From assembly GCF_900316465.1 (NCBI RefSeq), contig NZ_ONDD01000011.1, positions 56,759-120,758 on the forward strand: 64,000 bases of DNA. The letters are read 5' to 3'. How positions within the stretch are numbered: the first letter of the stretch is position 1; each line of letters starts with the position of its first letter. The position numbers and the translations under genes are program-made. Below, one piece after another: positions 1-8,499 of the stretch. This DNA comes from an uncultured Fibrobacter sp. Lineage in GTDB: Bacteria; Fibrobacterota; Fibrobacteria; Fibrobacterales; Fibrobacteraceae. The notes under the pieces were generated by a model, which did no database searches, was not told the DNA's origin, and was given only the letters and a program-made list of their open reading frames with translations.

Positions 1-1631
1 AAGTCGGCAGTTGCCGTCTGGCGGCCTTCCATGCGTCCACTACGCCAGATTTCCTTGTCGTCGACACGCACGATAAATTCTACCACACCGTTGCCCGATT
101 CATCGTCAACGCCGCAAGTTACGGTAAATCGAGAAGCGTTTTCCGGAAGCGCGTAAACATGTTTCGACGGAGCATGCGATCCGATTCCGTTAAGGTAAAG
201 TGTGCCGTTCAAATGCAATGGATTATTGTCGACCGTTTTGCCGATATTCGTGTTGCCGTAGCCCTGAGACTGGTGCAGCAATTTCAAGTCATAAACAAAG
301 CTTTCACCCTTCTTGAGGTGGTAAGCCGTCTTTGCCTGCTGCAAATAGCTGCCACCCACATCCATCGTATAAATCAACACGAGCAGCGCATAAGGCACAA
401 GCGCGGGCAACTTGACCTTGCCACAAACCCGCAAGGCCTTGTCGAGCGCCGCCGGAGCAAAGGAATGCGCCATATACGTAAACATCACCACAATGCCCGC
501 CATCGCAATCCAGAACCAAAGAGCACTTCCGCGAATTGAAGTCATCATCGAAATGTTCAAGAAAGCAACCATCGATAAAAGCACCGCCCAAATAACAACA
601 GGACGATTCTTGCAAGCAACACCTGCAATGGCAACGACAGCGGCTGCTAGCACATAGCGTTCATGCATGCACGGCAAAATCATAAAGAAGGCTAACGCAT
701 TCAATGCCGCCAAGGTCATCACGCGCGACACCGGCAAACGCTTAAAGAAGGTCTGCGCCATGATTGCGACCGAGACAACCACAAAGAAAACTTTCCCGAG
801 CAGTCCCGGATTCATAAACGAGGGCGCCCATTCAAAAATCGGTCTCGATTGCGGAGTCATGTTGCCCGAGAACACCATCCACAAGTTGCCCGCGTTCATC
901 GAAGCGTAGGGGTATTCGTCAATCGTGCTCAAATACGCCTGGGCAAATTCCTTGCTAAAGTTCCCGGCAATAATAAAGGGCAAGAATACCAGCAGGAACA
1001 CGCCAGTCATCGCCAAAAGGCCCTTCCACATCACCTTGCGGTAACGCAAAGAAAGCGCACCGAATACCGGCAAGAACATAATCATCTGGAACTTCGTCAA
1101 AAGTCCAAGCATAAACAGTCCCATGCCAATGGCATATGTCTTTGGCCTAGAAGCGTACCAAAGGCCCCACACGCAGAATGTTACAGGCAAGACATCGACC
1201 TGTCCCCAAATGGGGCCGTCCAGGTAAAACGCCGGGTTAGCAACCACTAAAAGCATCACGATGGTTTTCACTTCAGGGAGCCAGTCGCGCTTGTAAATAC
1301 GCAACCACACAAAATGAGCAAGCGAAATGTGGGCCAAAATCACCGGGAAAAGGCAGAACTGCTTGAGTTCATATTCCAAATCCATGTTGAGGCCGGTCAC
1401 CTGGTAAATCCAGCCGACCACGCGAAGCCACAACACATAAAGCGGCGGGTAGTTGCCGGTAAAGTTCCCGACCCCCTGCTGCAAGTCCGTTACCCAATGG
1501 CGCCAGAACGTCAAATCCGATGCAAACCCGATTCCGTGCAGCATCACGAAATTGAGCAGAATGACCAGTAGCCCCCAAAGGGCAAAAGAATCCCTAGAAA
1601 AATGGACCTTAAGCTTCAAAAAAATACGCAT
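1..1631 (-). CDS. Membrane glycosyltransferase-like protein with C-terminal NPCBM-like domain (3' end cut by window)
   Basis: The reading frame is open from ATG at 1631 to the window edge (543 codons, no stop). The N-terminal ~390 residues alternate hydrophobic helices with loops, including TGNYPPLYVLWLRVVGW and YLDGPIWGQVDVLP, which resembles polyprenol-phosphate-dependent membrane glycosyltransferases (GT-C fold, GT39/GT87-like). The last ~100 visible residues are soluble and contain LNGIGSHAPSKHVYALP and a following VTCGVDDESGNG segment, typical of the NPCBM/NEW2 beta-sandwich. Inference: a glycosyltransferase of the inner membrane whose outward-facing domain may bind glycan. The start is supported by a TATATT hexamer exactly 6 nt before ATG and by the absence of a Shine-Dalgarno. 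Donor and acceptor cannot be read from sequence, and the true C-terminus lies outside the window. Confidence 0.75.
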   Translation of the reverse strand, partial: MRIFLKLKVHFSRDSFALWGLLVILLNFVMLHGIGFASDLTFWRHWVTDLQQGVGNFTGNYPPLYVLWLRVVGWIYQVTGLNMDLEYELKQFCLFPVILAHISLAHFVWLRIYKRDWLPEVKTIVMLLVVANPAFYLDGPIWGQVDVLPVTFCVWGLWYASRPKTYAIGMGLFMLGLLTKFQMIMFLPVFGALSLRYRKVMWKGLLAMTGVFLLVFLPFIIAGNFSKEFAQAYLSTIDEYPYASMNAGNLWMVFSGNMTPQSRPIFEWAPSFMNPGLLGKVFFVVVSVAIMAQTFFKRLPVSRVMTLAALNALAFFMILPCMHERYVLAAAVVAIAGVACKNRPVVIWAVLLSMVAFLNISMMTSIRGSALWFWIAMAGIVVMFTYMAHSFAPAALDKALRVCGKVKLPALVPYALLVLIYTMDVGGSYLQQAKTAYHLKKGESFVYDLKLLHQSQGYGNTNIGKTVDNNPLHLNGTLYLNGIGSHAPSKHVYALPENASRFTVTCGVDDESGNGVVEFIVRVDDKEIWRSGRMEGRQTATAD

Positions 1632-1637
1632 AGAGGA

Positions 1638-1643
1638 AATATA
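1638..1643 (-). promoter_or_regulatory. Putative -10/-7 hexamer of a leaderless transcript
   Basis: TATATT on the minus strand lies 6 nt (TCCTCT) before the ATG at 1631, with no purine-rich ribosome site between. Transcription would then begin at or within a base or two of the start codon. Confidence 0.45.
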
Positions 1644-1730
1644 GTTATTAATATAAATTCAGACCGATACATGAACGCCCTCGCGGAATCCGTGTGAGCG
1701 TCAACATGCAAAAATGCAACTTTTATCCGG

Positions 1731-2615
1731 CTATTCGCTACAAGTTGTATCGCAAACGCTCACATTGTTTTCTATCCGGCAATAGACACTACATTCGCGT
1801 GCCGCCGGAGTTGGGTTTGAATCGCAAATCCGTTTGTAAAGATTCGCTTCCCTCTGGAGCATTGCCCGCGGAGATCCCGCATCGGCAAGTGTAGCACATG
1901 CGGCTTCCATCTTTCCATTTTGGGTGCAGCCTACGCCATTTTTGTAGTCCCTAAAAATGCCCAGTTCATCTTCGCATTCGCTCTTGAAAGCGGCCAAATC
2001 CTCTTCGCAGGCGCCGCCCCAATAAGCGTTGTTTACCAAGCGCAGCAACACGCCTTCTTCCGGATAGTACAACGAAATTCTCGTAAAACTACCCTTTAAT
2101 TCCTTACCGCTATAAATAATCCTTACACCCGATTCTTGTTCAAAAATGCTCACATAACAATCAGCGGCTTCATAGAACACTTCCTGTTCCGTTTTGAATC
2201 TATATTCCGTCCGTGACGACGATGTGGTCGGCATGGGATCAACCACGGAGGAATCATGACTTTGTCCGTAGCCAGGGGTTCCCGCGCCTGCTTCGAATCT
2301 TGCAAGCACGCTGTCACGCAAATGCTTCGGATCAAAGCCAGACAAGGTATCGTCTTGTTTGCAGCAAGTCGTATCTTCCGGCAGCACAGATTCAAAAGAA
2401 CTAGAAGACGAAAGTTCCTTCAAGGTGTCTCCGGCCAACACTGCAGAAGAGATTGAAAGATCTGAAGAACTAGACAACTCTGCAGAGCTCGACGAATTCA
2501 AGGCAATCCCGTTCTGCTCTGTCGTTGCGCCCGCAATATCCTTGGAATCGGAATCAGAGCATCCAACCCAAACCGCAGCCATCGCAACAGCTACGAAGAA
2601 CAAAAACTTATTCAT
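1731..2615 (-). CDS. Serine-rich lipoprotein, unknown function
   Basis: A 294-residue protein with a lipoprotein signal peptide (hydrophobic stretch, then VWVGC with the lipidated Cys near residue 19), followed by a low-complexity linker with several SSSS runs (residues ~40-75) and a cysteine-containing C-terminal half (CCKQDD, GGACEEDL, CSVYCRIENN, CDTTCSE). Start choice: an ATG at 2621 is only 2 nt from GGAG (2624-2627), whereas the ATG at 2615 is 8 nt away, so 2615 is preferred. Its start lies inside the 3' end of the upstream TIGR02147 gene (8-nt overlap, stop at 2608), so the two are probably translationally coupled. I recognise no enzymatic domain; exposure on the outer membrane is inferred from the signal peptide. 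Confidence 0.8.
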   Translation of the reverse strand: MNKFLFFVAVAMAAVWVGCSDSDSKDIAGATTEQNGIALNSSSSAELSSSSDLSISSAVLAGDTLKELSSSSSFESVLPEDTTCCKQDDTLSGFDPKHLRDSVLARFEAGAGTPGYGQSHDSSVVDPMPTTSSSRTEYRFKTEQEVFYEAADCYVSIFEQESGVRIIYSGKELKGSFTRISLYYPEEGVLLRLVNNAYWGGACEEDLAAFKSECEDELGIFRDYKNGVGCTQNGKMEAACATLADAGSPRAMLQREANLYKRICDSNPTPAARECSVYCRIENNVSVCDTTCSE

Positions 2616-3438
2616 GGTCATTCTCCTTGGATTTTGTTAAGGGGAAAAATTGCAAGTTCAAACGATAAACCTGATCACCAGATTCCACACCGCTTGCAAT
2701 AGATAAAATTCTCTGTCTAAAGATTTCCATTTCCGCGACAATCAAATCATATTCCTTCTGCGTCACCGAAAGCGTCACTCCGTTAAAGTTACGCTTGGAT
2801 ACAGGGACGGAGTCAATGGAATCCACGGCGTTTTTCGCCATTTGCCGATGCATGGAGCGAATCGCCAAGGGCATAATTTCTGTCGCCCCCGAAACAATTT
2901 TTTCCGTCTGTTCATAACGATCTTCGCCCACATTCTTGAGGATTCCTGCGTGCACCATAAAGTCAAGCGAGCGGCGGACTTCAGTGGCACTCACCTGCGG
3001 ATAGCACATCTTGGAAAGCGCAAGGGGCTTTTTACCAGGGTTCATTGGAGCAAGCTCACGGAGCACCGGATTCAACCACGATTCAAAATAAGCAAACGCA
3101 TCACCATCAAGCATCTTGATTTTGTAGACTTTCGCCATCTCCTGAATTTCAGACAAAATCTTTCGCTTCCTGGACTCATCGGTTGCATCACTTAATGCGA
3201 CCAACTTTTCAAAATACAGTTTTTCGTGGTCGGCAAGTCCCATCGCATTTGCAACACGGGCAACGCCAATCTTACTCAGCCTACTTTTACCATCGCAAAC
3301 AACCTTCATATAGTTTGGAGAAGTAAACCCGGCAATCTTCGAAAATTCGCGCCACGAAAATGCAGAAATACGCTTGCGTTCCTCATAAAACGCCCGCATA
3401 TATTCTCGATAATCGTAGTACTCAAATATCGGCTTCAT
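2608..3438 (-). CDS. TIGR02147 family protein (Fibrobacter putative regulator)
   Basis: A 276-residue soluble protein beginning MKPIFEYYDYREYMRAFYEE, matching the characteristic (K/P)IFEYxDYREW/Y opening of the TIGR02147 family, which is expanded in Fibrobacter. Residues ~25-60 (WREFSKIAGFTSPNYMKVV) look like a helix-turn-helix. I chose ATG 3438 because the family begins there; the upstream extension to 3474 (MWQNQEKHIF) covers the promoter region. TATATT lies 7 nt before this ATG and there is no clear ribosome site. The last codons carry the ribosome-binding site of the overlapping lipoprotein gene. Molecular function of the family is not established; a role as transcription regulator is inference from the HTH-like start. 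Confidence 0.8.
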   Translation of the reverse strand: MKPIFEYYDYREYMRAFYEERKRISAFSWREFSKIAGFTSPNYMKVVCDGKSRLSKIGVARVANAMGLADHEKLYFEKLVALSDATDESRKRKILSEIQEMAKVYKIKMLDGDAFAYFESWLNPVLRELAPMNPGKKPLALSKMCYPQVSATEVRRSLDFMVHAGILKNVGEDRYEQTEKIVSGATEIMPLAIRSMHRQMAKNAVDSIDSVPVSKRNFNGVTLSVTQKEYDLIVAEMEIFRQRILSIASGVESGDQVYRLNLQFFPLTKSKENDHE

Positions 3439-3445
3439 GCTCTTA

Positions 3446-3451
3446 AATATA
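3446..3451 (-). promoter_or_regulatory. Putative -10/-7 hexamer before TIGR02147 gene
   Basis: TATATT on the minus strand is separated by 7 nt (TAAGAGC) from ATG 3438. The short distance would give a leaderless or nearly leaderless mRNA. Confidence 0.4.
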
Positions 3452-3572
3452 TGTTTTTCTTGATTCTGCCACAATTATTCTGTGCTACAAAATACAATTA
3501 TTTAAGCAAATTTAAGCATATTCATTCAATAATAAAAAAAAATGGATTCTATATACTACAGATTGTAGCATA

Positions 3573-3606
3573 TAAAAACCCTTATCCTTCTTAGAGGGAT
3601 AAGGGT
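3573..3606 (-). terminator. Rho-independent terminator after aminopeptidase
   Basis: Perfect 10-bp stem (3578-3587 with 3597-3606, ACCCTTATCC/GGATAAGGGT) and 9-nt loop. Read on the minus strand it is followed by TTTTATA, just after the stop codon of the gene at 3634. Confidence 0.8.
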
Positions 3607-3633
3607 CCAATCGCAACAATGTATGGTACAGAC

Positions 3634-4839
3634 TTAACCGAAGAACGCCGTGACTAATCGAATCATGCTCTCGTGATCCTTGACCGCGGTCATCTCGCGA
3701 ATGCTGTGCATGCTGAGCATGGGCTCGCCAATGTCTACCGTCGGGATTCCAAGCGAAGCCGAAATCGTGGGGCCAACCGTCGAACCGCACGGCATGTCGT
3801 TGCGCATCACGAATGTCTGATACGGAATATTATTTTGTTCGCAAAGCAGTTTGAAACTAGCATTCGAAATTACATCGCTTGCATAACGCTTTTGTGAATT
3901 TGTCTTCAATACAACACCCTGCCCCAGAATCGGAGCATGGTTCGGATCGTGCTTCTGCGTAAAGTTCGGGTGTTCGGCATGGGCCATGTCAATAGAAAGG
4001 GCGAGGCTTGCCGCAAGCATAGAATCCAAATTGCCTGTTCCACTCCCGCTCAGCGACGATTCCAGCACACTTCTCAGGAAGTTGCTACCAGCACCTTCGC
4101 GCGTAGTAGAGCCAACCTCTTCGTTATTGAAAAACGCCGCCACCTGGAAATCCTTCTCCAATTCGCCTGCCGCAGCAAACGCTTCGGCAATCGCATGGCA
4201 GCTGCTCAGGTTGTCAAGACGGCCCGAATAAATCCACTCGTTTTCAAAACCGCCAAACTGCGCCGGCTGTACATCAAAAAGTTGCACGTCAAAATCAAGC
4301 AGCTTCGCACCTGCAGGGAGTTCCGCCTGCAAAGCCTCCACAAAGCGTTCCTTGCCGCCCACGGCAGTCCACAGAGCATTCAAATCGGTCTGCGGATTCA
4401 CCTTGAGGCCATCCTGATTCACTCCGCGATTCAAATGAACCGCCAGTTGCGGAATGCGGAACAACTTAACGCCGCGAATCAGCTTGGTCTGCAATTTTCC
4501 ATCCAATTCATAAGCCAGCAAGCCGGCATAGCCCAAATCTCGGTCCAGCCAACTCGTAAAAAGCGGGCTTCCGTAAATTTCAGGGTGCAAAGTGCGTACA
4601 CCGGCCGCCGCCCCGTCCGGGTTCGGCGTAATTTTCAAAGTCGGAAAATCTGTATGGGCAAGGGCTATCCTAAACTGGGAGTCCGAACAAATTTGTTTTG
4701 GGCATCGAACCGCTATCAAGGCACCACCACGTTCAAAAAAACGGGCATTTTTTTCACATTTTGCGTCAAAAAGGGCTTTTAACGCCTCTACGGTATGGTA
4801 CGGAGTCACCGATTTGTTCAAAAATTCAAAGTATTCCAT
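3634..4839 (-). CDS. apeB: M18 family aspartyl aminopeptidase
   Basis: A 401-residue metallopeptidase of the M18 family, which removes N-terminal Asp/Glu (and some other residues) from peptides in the cytoplasm. Family signatures seen: HTDFPTLKITPNP near residue 83 (metal-binding His), SGRLDNLSSCHA near 230 (bridging Asp), NNEEVGSTTREGAGSNFL near 265 (catalytic and metal-binding Glu), DMAHAEHPNF near 310, and MPCGSTVGPTISA plus MLSMHSIREM at the C-terminus (last metal-ligand His). No signal peptide. Length is slightly below the ~430 usual for M18. It is divergent from the MCE gene at 4936 and followed by a clear terminator. The upstream stretch TATTTT-TAGGGT-ATG lacks a Shine-Dalgarno. Confidence 0.92.
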   Translation of the reverse strand: MEYFEFLNKSVTPYHTVEALKALFDAKCEKNARFFERGGALIAVRCPKQICSDSQFRIALAHTDFPTLKITPNPDGAAAGVRTLHPEIYGSPLFTSWLDRDLGYAGLLAYELDGKLQTKLIRGVKLFRIPQLAVHLNRGVNQDGLKVNPQTDLNALWTAVGGKERFVEALQAELPAGAKLLDFDVQLFDVQPAQFGGFENEWIYSGRLDNLSSCHAIAEAFAAAGELEKDFQVAAFFNNEEVGSTTREGAGSNFLRSVLESSLSGSGTGNLDSMLAASLALSIDMAHAEHPNFTQKHDPNHAPILGQGVVLKTNSQKRYASDVISNASFKLLCEQNNIPYQTFVMRNDMPCGSTVGPTISASLGIPTVDIGEPMLSMHSIREMTAVKDHESMIRLVTAFFG

Positions 4840-4845
4840 ACCCTA

Positions 4846-4851
4846 AAAATA
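4846..4851 (-). promoter_or_regulatory. Putative -10 hexamer before apeB
   Basis: TATTTT lies 6 nt (TAGGGT) before ATG 4839. It is weaker than the TATATT examples in this window; TAATAT slightly upstream is an alternative. Confidence 0.3.
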
Positions 4852-4923
4852 GATATTACAATGATTTACAACTATTTCGCATACTTTTTTTTACCTAATG
4901 TATTTATTGACAAGTCTTTAATC

Positions 4924-4929
4924 TATATT
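4924..4929 (+). promoter_or_regulatory. Putative -10/-7 hexamer before MCE gene
   Basis: TATATT is followed by 6 nt (CTTGAC) and then ATG 4936, with no ribosome-binding purine run. A TTGACA at 4907-4912 is too close (11 nt) to be a classical -35 for it. Confidence 0.45.
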
Positions 4930-4935
4930 CTTGAC

Positions 4936-5937
4936 ATGGCTTTTAAACCTCGCATTAACTGGATGGAAATTTCCGGCCTCCTGGTCGGTATATTCTTTGC
5001 CGTCGCTGTGATGGTTTTTGGCATCGTACTTTACGCAAAACTTTTCTCCTCCGGCATGATCGGTGTGGAAGAATACAGTCTGCATAGCCGCTTTGAAAAA
5101 GCGTTCGGTCTAAGTCCGGGAACCCGAGTTATGATTAGCGGTGTGGATGTGGGCCGTATTGACAGCATGACCGTCGAAGGTGAAGGCGTCAGGATTACAT
5201 TTACTATTCAAAAAAAGTTCCAGAACCTGATTACGGATAGTGCCAAGGTGTATGCCATGCGCGACCAGAACATGATTGCAGCGCGTGTCATCAACATCGA
5301 TATTCGTCGTGGTAAGGGTAACGTACTGCCTGACGGCGGTTATTTGCCGCCAGGAGAATCGCAAGATATCGAAACGGTAATGGAAAAAATCAACATGGTC
5401 TTGGGCCGCGTAAACGGTTTGATTGACGCCGCCGACACCATTCTCGGCATGGCCAAGGATACGGGAACGACCATCGGCGCCCTGTTCGGCTCTAGACTTT
5501 TGTATGACAACTTGAACCGCCAGCTCATGCGTCTTGACGATATTACCTACCAAGGCAAAAAGGTCTTGTTCCAGGCATCCGGCTTGTTCGATACAATCCA
5601 ATACCACGTTCCTGTCTTGCTTGAAAAGGTGGATACCATTGCAACGACTGTCTCTGAAATGATGGTCGAGGTCAGGCCCCTGCCGCAAAAGGTGGACAAC
5701 GTGATGAATCGTGTTGACGGCTTGATGGGTCAGGTGGACAAAACCTTCGGCCGCGTCGACGGACTCTTGAACGAGGTGAGCCTTGTTACCTCAGGCCTTT
5801 CGGACTTTATGGAAGCAACGGAGCAGACGCTCCAGAATGCGGATGACTTGATGGCTGGTGTTTCGAACATGTGGATCGTGAAGCGTTCCATGCCTAATCA
5901 AGATTCCGTGCCCTTCATGGTGGAGACGTTATGGTAA
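4936..5937 (+). CDS. MCE/MlaD domain lipid-transport protein
   Basis: A 333-residue protein with a single N-terminal membrane helix (WMEISGLLVGIFFAVAVMVF) followed by an MCE domain (residues ~45-130: SRFEKAFGLSPGTRVMISGV, DVGRIDSM, SAKVYAMRDQNMIAARVINI). The C-terminal ~190 residues are helical with heptad-like repeats (VDNVMNRVDGLMGQVDKTFG). MCE proteins are the substrate-binding subunits of phospholipid transporters such as MlaFEDB, anchored in the inner membrane and facing the periplasm. No MlaE permease or MlaF ATPase gene is adjacent, so its partners must be encoded elsewhere. An in-frame extension to 4795 overlaps the divergent aminopeptidase, so the start at 4936 is preferred. It overlaps the next gene by 7 nt. 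Confidence 0.85.
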   Translation: MAFKPRINWMEISGLLVGIFFAVAVMVFGIVLYAKLFSSGMIGVEEYSLHSRFEKAFGLSPGTRVMISGVDVGRIDSMTVEGEGVRITFTIQKKFQNLITDSAKVYAMRDQNMIAARVINIDIRRGKGNVLPDGGYLPPGESQDIETVMEKINMVLGRVNGLIDAADTILGMAKDTGTTIGALFGSRLLYDNLNRQLMRLDDITYQGKKVLFQASGLFDTIQYHVPVLLEKVDTIATTVSEMMVEVRPLPQKVDNVMNRVDGLMGQVDKTFGRVDGLLNEVSLVTSGLSDFMEATEQTLQNADDLMAGVSNMWIVKRSMPNQDSVPFMVETLW

Positions 5938-6698
5938 AGCTTAAGACAGCCATTATCGCGCTCCTTGCCGCAGGCTCCATTGCTAGCGCTTCCGATTCGG
6001 GCGTTTATTCGTTCCGCGCCCAAAGATCCTTAGACAAAGGCAAATTCGCAAAGGGTTACAACCAGCTGGAACGCGCCCTGCTTGCTAGCCGCAAAGAAGC
6101 CGACTTGCTTTCTGAAGGCCGCGTACTTGTCGCCATGGCACAGATCCGTACCATGAGCCTCGACCTGAATTTTGCAGACTCCCTGCTCTCGGTCGTCCGC
6201 AAGGAAGTATTAGACCAAGGCACACTCTTGCAATACACGAAAGTCAAAATCAGCCTTTTGAACGCTCAAGAAAAATTCAAGGAAGCGACAAAGATCTGTA
6301 GCGCCTACGACGAAAAGGCCTTAAAGAAAAACGAAGAAACGGCGCAAGCCGCCTTCTACGGAGAATGCGCCATCGCTTATGCAGCCGTTCGCAGCGACCG
6401 CGCCGAAGATGCTTTAAAAATGACCGGCAAGCGTTCCGACAAGAAGGGCGGATTCTACGCCTTCACCGCTGCCCGCATGGCAGACCTTTCCGGAAGCAGC
6501 GAAGCCGACTCCCTTTACCGTGTCGCCGAAGAAAAGGCAATCAAGGCAAACAAGCCTTACAACACGGCAACCATTCTTTATTATCGCTCTAAATTGAAAA
6601 GCACTCCTAAAAACGAAGTAGCGGACTTGAAAGCCCGCTGCAAGAATGCTTTTGAATTGATGGGTCTTCCGAACAACGCCAAGCGTTGCGCGGAATAA
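5931..6698 (+). CDS. Periplasmic TPR-like helical protein, unknown
   Basis: A 255-residue protein with a signal peptide (KLKTAIIALLAAGSIASAS), then repeated helix pairs of TPR/SEL1 character (FRAQRSLDKGKFAKGYNQLE, AYDEKALKKNEETAQAAFYG, SEADSLYRVAEEKAIKANKP). Its start overlaps the MCE gene end by 7 nt, so the two form one transcription unit and the protein may work with the MCE transporter in the periplasm; this is inference from context. No catalytic motif is seen. It ends 7 nt before the converging gene at 6706. Confidence 0.7.
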   Translation: MVKLKTAIIALLAAGSIASASDSGVYSFRAQRSLDKGKFAKGYNQLERALLASRKEADLLSEGRVLVAMAQIRTMSLDLNFADSLLSVVRKEVLDQGTLLQYTKVKISLLNAQEKFKEATKICSAYDEKALKKNEETAQAAFYGECAIAYAAVRSDRAEDALKMTGKRSDKKGGFYAFTAARMADLSGSSEADSLYRVAEEKAIKANKPYNTATILYYRSKLKSTPKNEVADLKARCKNAFELMGLPNNAKRCAE

Positions 6699-6705
6699 TT
6701 TCAAC

Positions 6706-7602
6706 TTAATTTGCAGAACTATCTGCCGGAGTGTTGACTGCGGCTGTTGTGTCGACGACCGCTGTCGAATCCGTTACTGCTGTAGAATCTGCTGCGGCTT
6801 CTTTCGCTTTAGCTTCTTCTGCAAGCTTTTCGTCTTGGGCCTGTTTCATAGCAAGGAGTTCGCGATAAACGACTGCCGGATGAATCTTGCCGTCGGCCAT
6901 TCCGTCGACGAGAACCTTGATTTTTTGATAGGTTTCGTTCTTCTCTAAATCTTGGCCGAAGAAATTAAAATTGAGCAGCTTGGTAATCTTTATATAGAAG
7001 CTTTTGCGGAACTTCTTGAAGCGCGGCTGCATCACATCGTTCAAGATGGTTTCAAGCGCCATCTCTGTCTGCATCGAATCCAGTTCAAAGCTGCGGTAAA
7101 TCGTGCGGATATGATCGGGAATGGTCGAATCCGGGCTATCGAAATACTTGCGCATCACGTTAGCGGCTTCAGTCCTGTTCGGGTAAGGTCCGCGAGCAAG
7201 GCGGAGCGCATAGTAAAGCGACAGGCGCCAGTTCTCGGGGTAAACGCGGCTTGCACGACGCAGCACCGAGAAGTCAGACGTGTCAGGAGCGTCGACAGGC
7301 GTCACACCGCCTACAAAGTAATACGGTGTATAGAACAAGGAGTCAAGACTGGTAGAAAGTTCAGCCACATGGCCGAGGTAAGCGTATTCCTTACCGGTCA
7401 GGTAGCTTTCACCAAGTTCAGTCAAGCCCTTGATCCAGAAGAGTCCTGCCACCGATGCGTCGTGCCCTGCTGCCACATAATGCACCGTCGATGCCTTCGG
7501 CAAGAACGACTCGTCGAAGTTCGTGCCGGGAAGCGGCTTTGCAAAATGGAAAGCCGCAGCGACAATGGCGATAGCAACGATGATGACAGCAAGGAATCGC
7601 AT
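6706..7602 (-). CDS. Conserved exported protein of unknown function
   Basis: A 298-residue protein with an N-terminal hydrophobic anchor (FLAVIIVAIAIVAAAFHFA), a helical middle (residues ~50-230) including GLFWIKGLTELGESYLTGKE and YPENWRLSLYYALRLARGPY that looks TPR-like, and an Ala/Asp/Thr/Ser-rich low-complexity C-terminus (~residues 255-298, repeated DSTAV units). It is the last gene of the ispA-dxs-trmH-pyrF operon, 3 nt after pyrF. Because it is membrane-anchored while its operon partners are cytoplasmic enzymes, no shared pathway can be argued. I do not recognise the family. Confidence 0.65.
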   Translation of the reverse strand: MRFLAVIIVAIAIVAAAFHFAKPLPGTNFDESFLPKASTVHYVAAGHDASVAGLFWIKGLTELGESYLTGKEYAYLGHVAELSTSLDSLFYTPYYFVGGVTPVDAPDTSDFSVLRRASRVYPENWRLSLYYALRLARGPYPNRTEAANVMRKYFDSPDSTIPDHIRTIYRSFELDSMQTEMALETILNDVMQPRFKKFRKSFYIKITKLLNFNFFGQDLEKNETYQKIKVLVDGMADGKIHPAVVYRELLAMKQAQDEKLAEEAKAKEAAADSTAVTDSTAVVDTTAAVNTPADSSAN

Positions 7603-7605
7603 AAC

Positions 7606-8499
7606 TTAAATCTGGCAGGCCTCAGCGAGTTTTTCGAGAGCGTCGACGCAATCGCTTGCGAAGTTCTCGGGATGTCCGCTACGCTGGTAAGCAAAGTTCA
7701 AACCACTGGAGCTGTTGAGCACGTGGAACTTGCGCTTGCCACCGCCGTTGGCGATAGCCGTAAGCACGGTCTTTGCGTCACCGCCCTGACCGCCCGGAAC
7801 ACCAGGAATAGATACACCCGGAATCAAGAACGGAATTTCGTGCTTGTGAGCAACCGTGTAAGCGGTAATCTTTTCAAGTTCTTCGGGGTGAGTTGCACCG
7901 ACAACGGCACCGAGGTAACCGAGGTTGGCGTCCCATTCCATAATCTTGTCAGCTACGGAATAGAATGCTTCGGCAACATCGCGCGGATTATCGCCACGGA
8001 CCACCGGCAAATCCTGGAAGTCGTGGGCGCCCTTGTTGCTCGTGCGGAGCAAAACGTAGGCACCATTTTCAGAATTTTCGCGAATGAACGGGCCCACAGA
8101 ATCGGCACCCATCCAAGGAGAAACCGTCACGGCATCGGCCTTGTACACATCGTAAGCGGCAGTTGCATAAGCAGCGCTCGACTTACCGATGTCACCGCGC
8201 TTTGCATCCAAAATCACGGGAATACCGGCGCTGCGATAGTCGGCAATCAGCTGCTGCAACACGAGCATGGCCTGCACGCTCACGCATTCGTAGTAAGCAC
8301 TGTTCGGCTTCACCACCGCGGGCGTCACGTTACGCTTGAGGCAGCATTCCAGAATTTCAGAATAGAAACGCTTGATCTTGTCTTCGGCAGATCCTTCAGG
8401 ACAGCACGGGTCGATCAACTTCATGACCGGATCCATGCCAAGGCAAACCGGGTTACCGCACTTGGCGATACGTTCTTCTAAGCGAGCCTGGAAGTTCAT
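7606..8499 (-). CDS. pyrF: Orotidine 5'-phosphate decarboxylase
   Basis: A 297-residue protein that decarboxylates OMP to UMP, the last step of de novo pyrimidine synthesis. The core motif PVILDAKRGDIGKSSAAYA (residues ~100-118) contains the catalytic Asp-Lys-Asp array; CLGMDPVMK near residue 19 and PGVSIPGVPGGQGGD near 230 (phosphate-binding region) agree. The length of ~300 and KPNSAYYE point to the type 2 subfamily (TIGR02127-like) rather than the ~230-residue form. Its ATG overlaps the stop of the upstream methyltransferase as TAATG, indicating coupled translation. Confidence 0.93.
   Translation of the reverse strand: MNFQARLEERIAKCGNPVCLGMDPVMKLIDPCCPEGSAEDKIKRFYSEILECCLKRNVTPAVVKPNSAYYECVSVQAMLVLQQLIADYRSAGIPVILDAKRGDIGKSSAAYATAAYDVYKADAVTVSPWMGADSVGPFIRENSENGAYVLLRTSNKGAHDFQDLPVVRGDNPRDVAEAFYSVADKIMEWDANLGYLGAVVGATHPEELEKITAYTVAHKHEIPFLIPGVSIPGVPGGQGGDAKTVLTAIANGGGKRKFHVLNSSSGLNFAYQRSGHPENFASDCVDALEKLAEACQI

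Noticed and set aside
4907..4929. TTGACA with TATATT as a classical -35/-10 pair
   Set aside because: The spacer is only 11 nt; 16-18 nt is needed for a sigma-70 promoter.
4795..4935. Upstream extension of the MCE gene to 4795
   Set aside because: It would overlap the divergent aminopeptidase gene and encode residues unlike any MCE N-terminus.
6952..8481. Long plus-strand ORF (509 codons) opposite pyrF and the neighbouring gene
   Set aside because: A shadow of codon bias; no signal, domain or ribosome site, and both minus-strand genes are in a tight operon.
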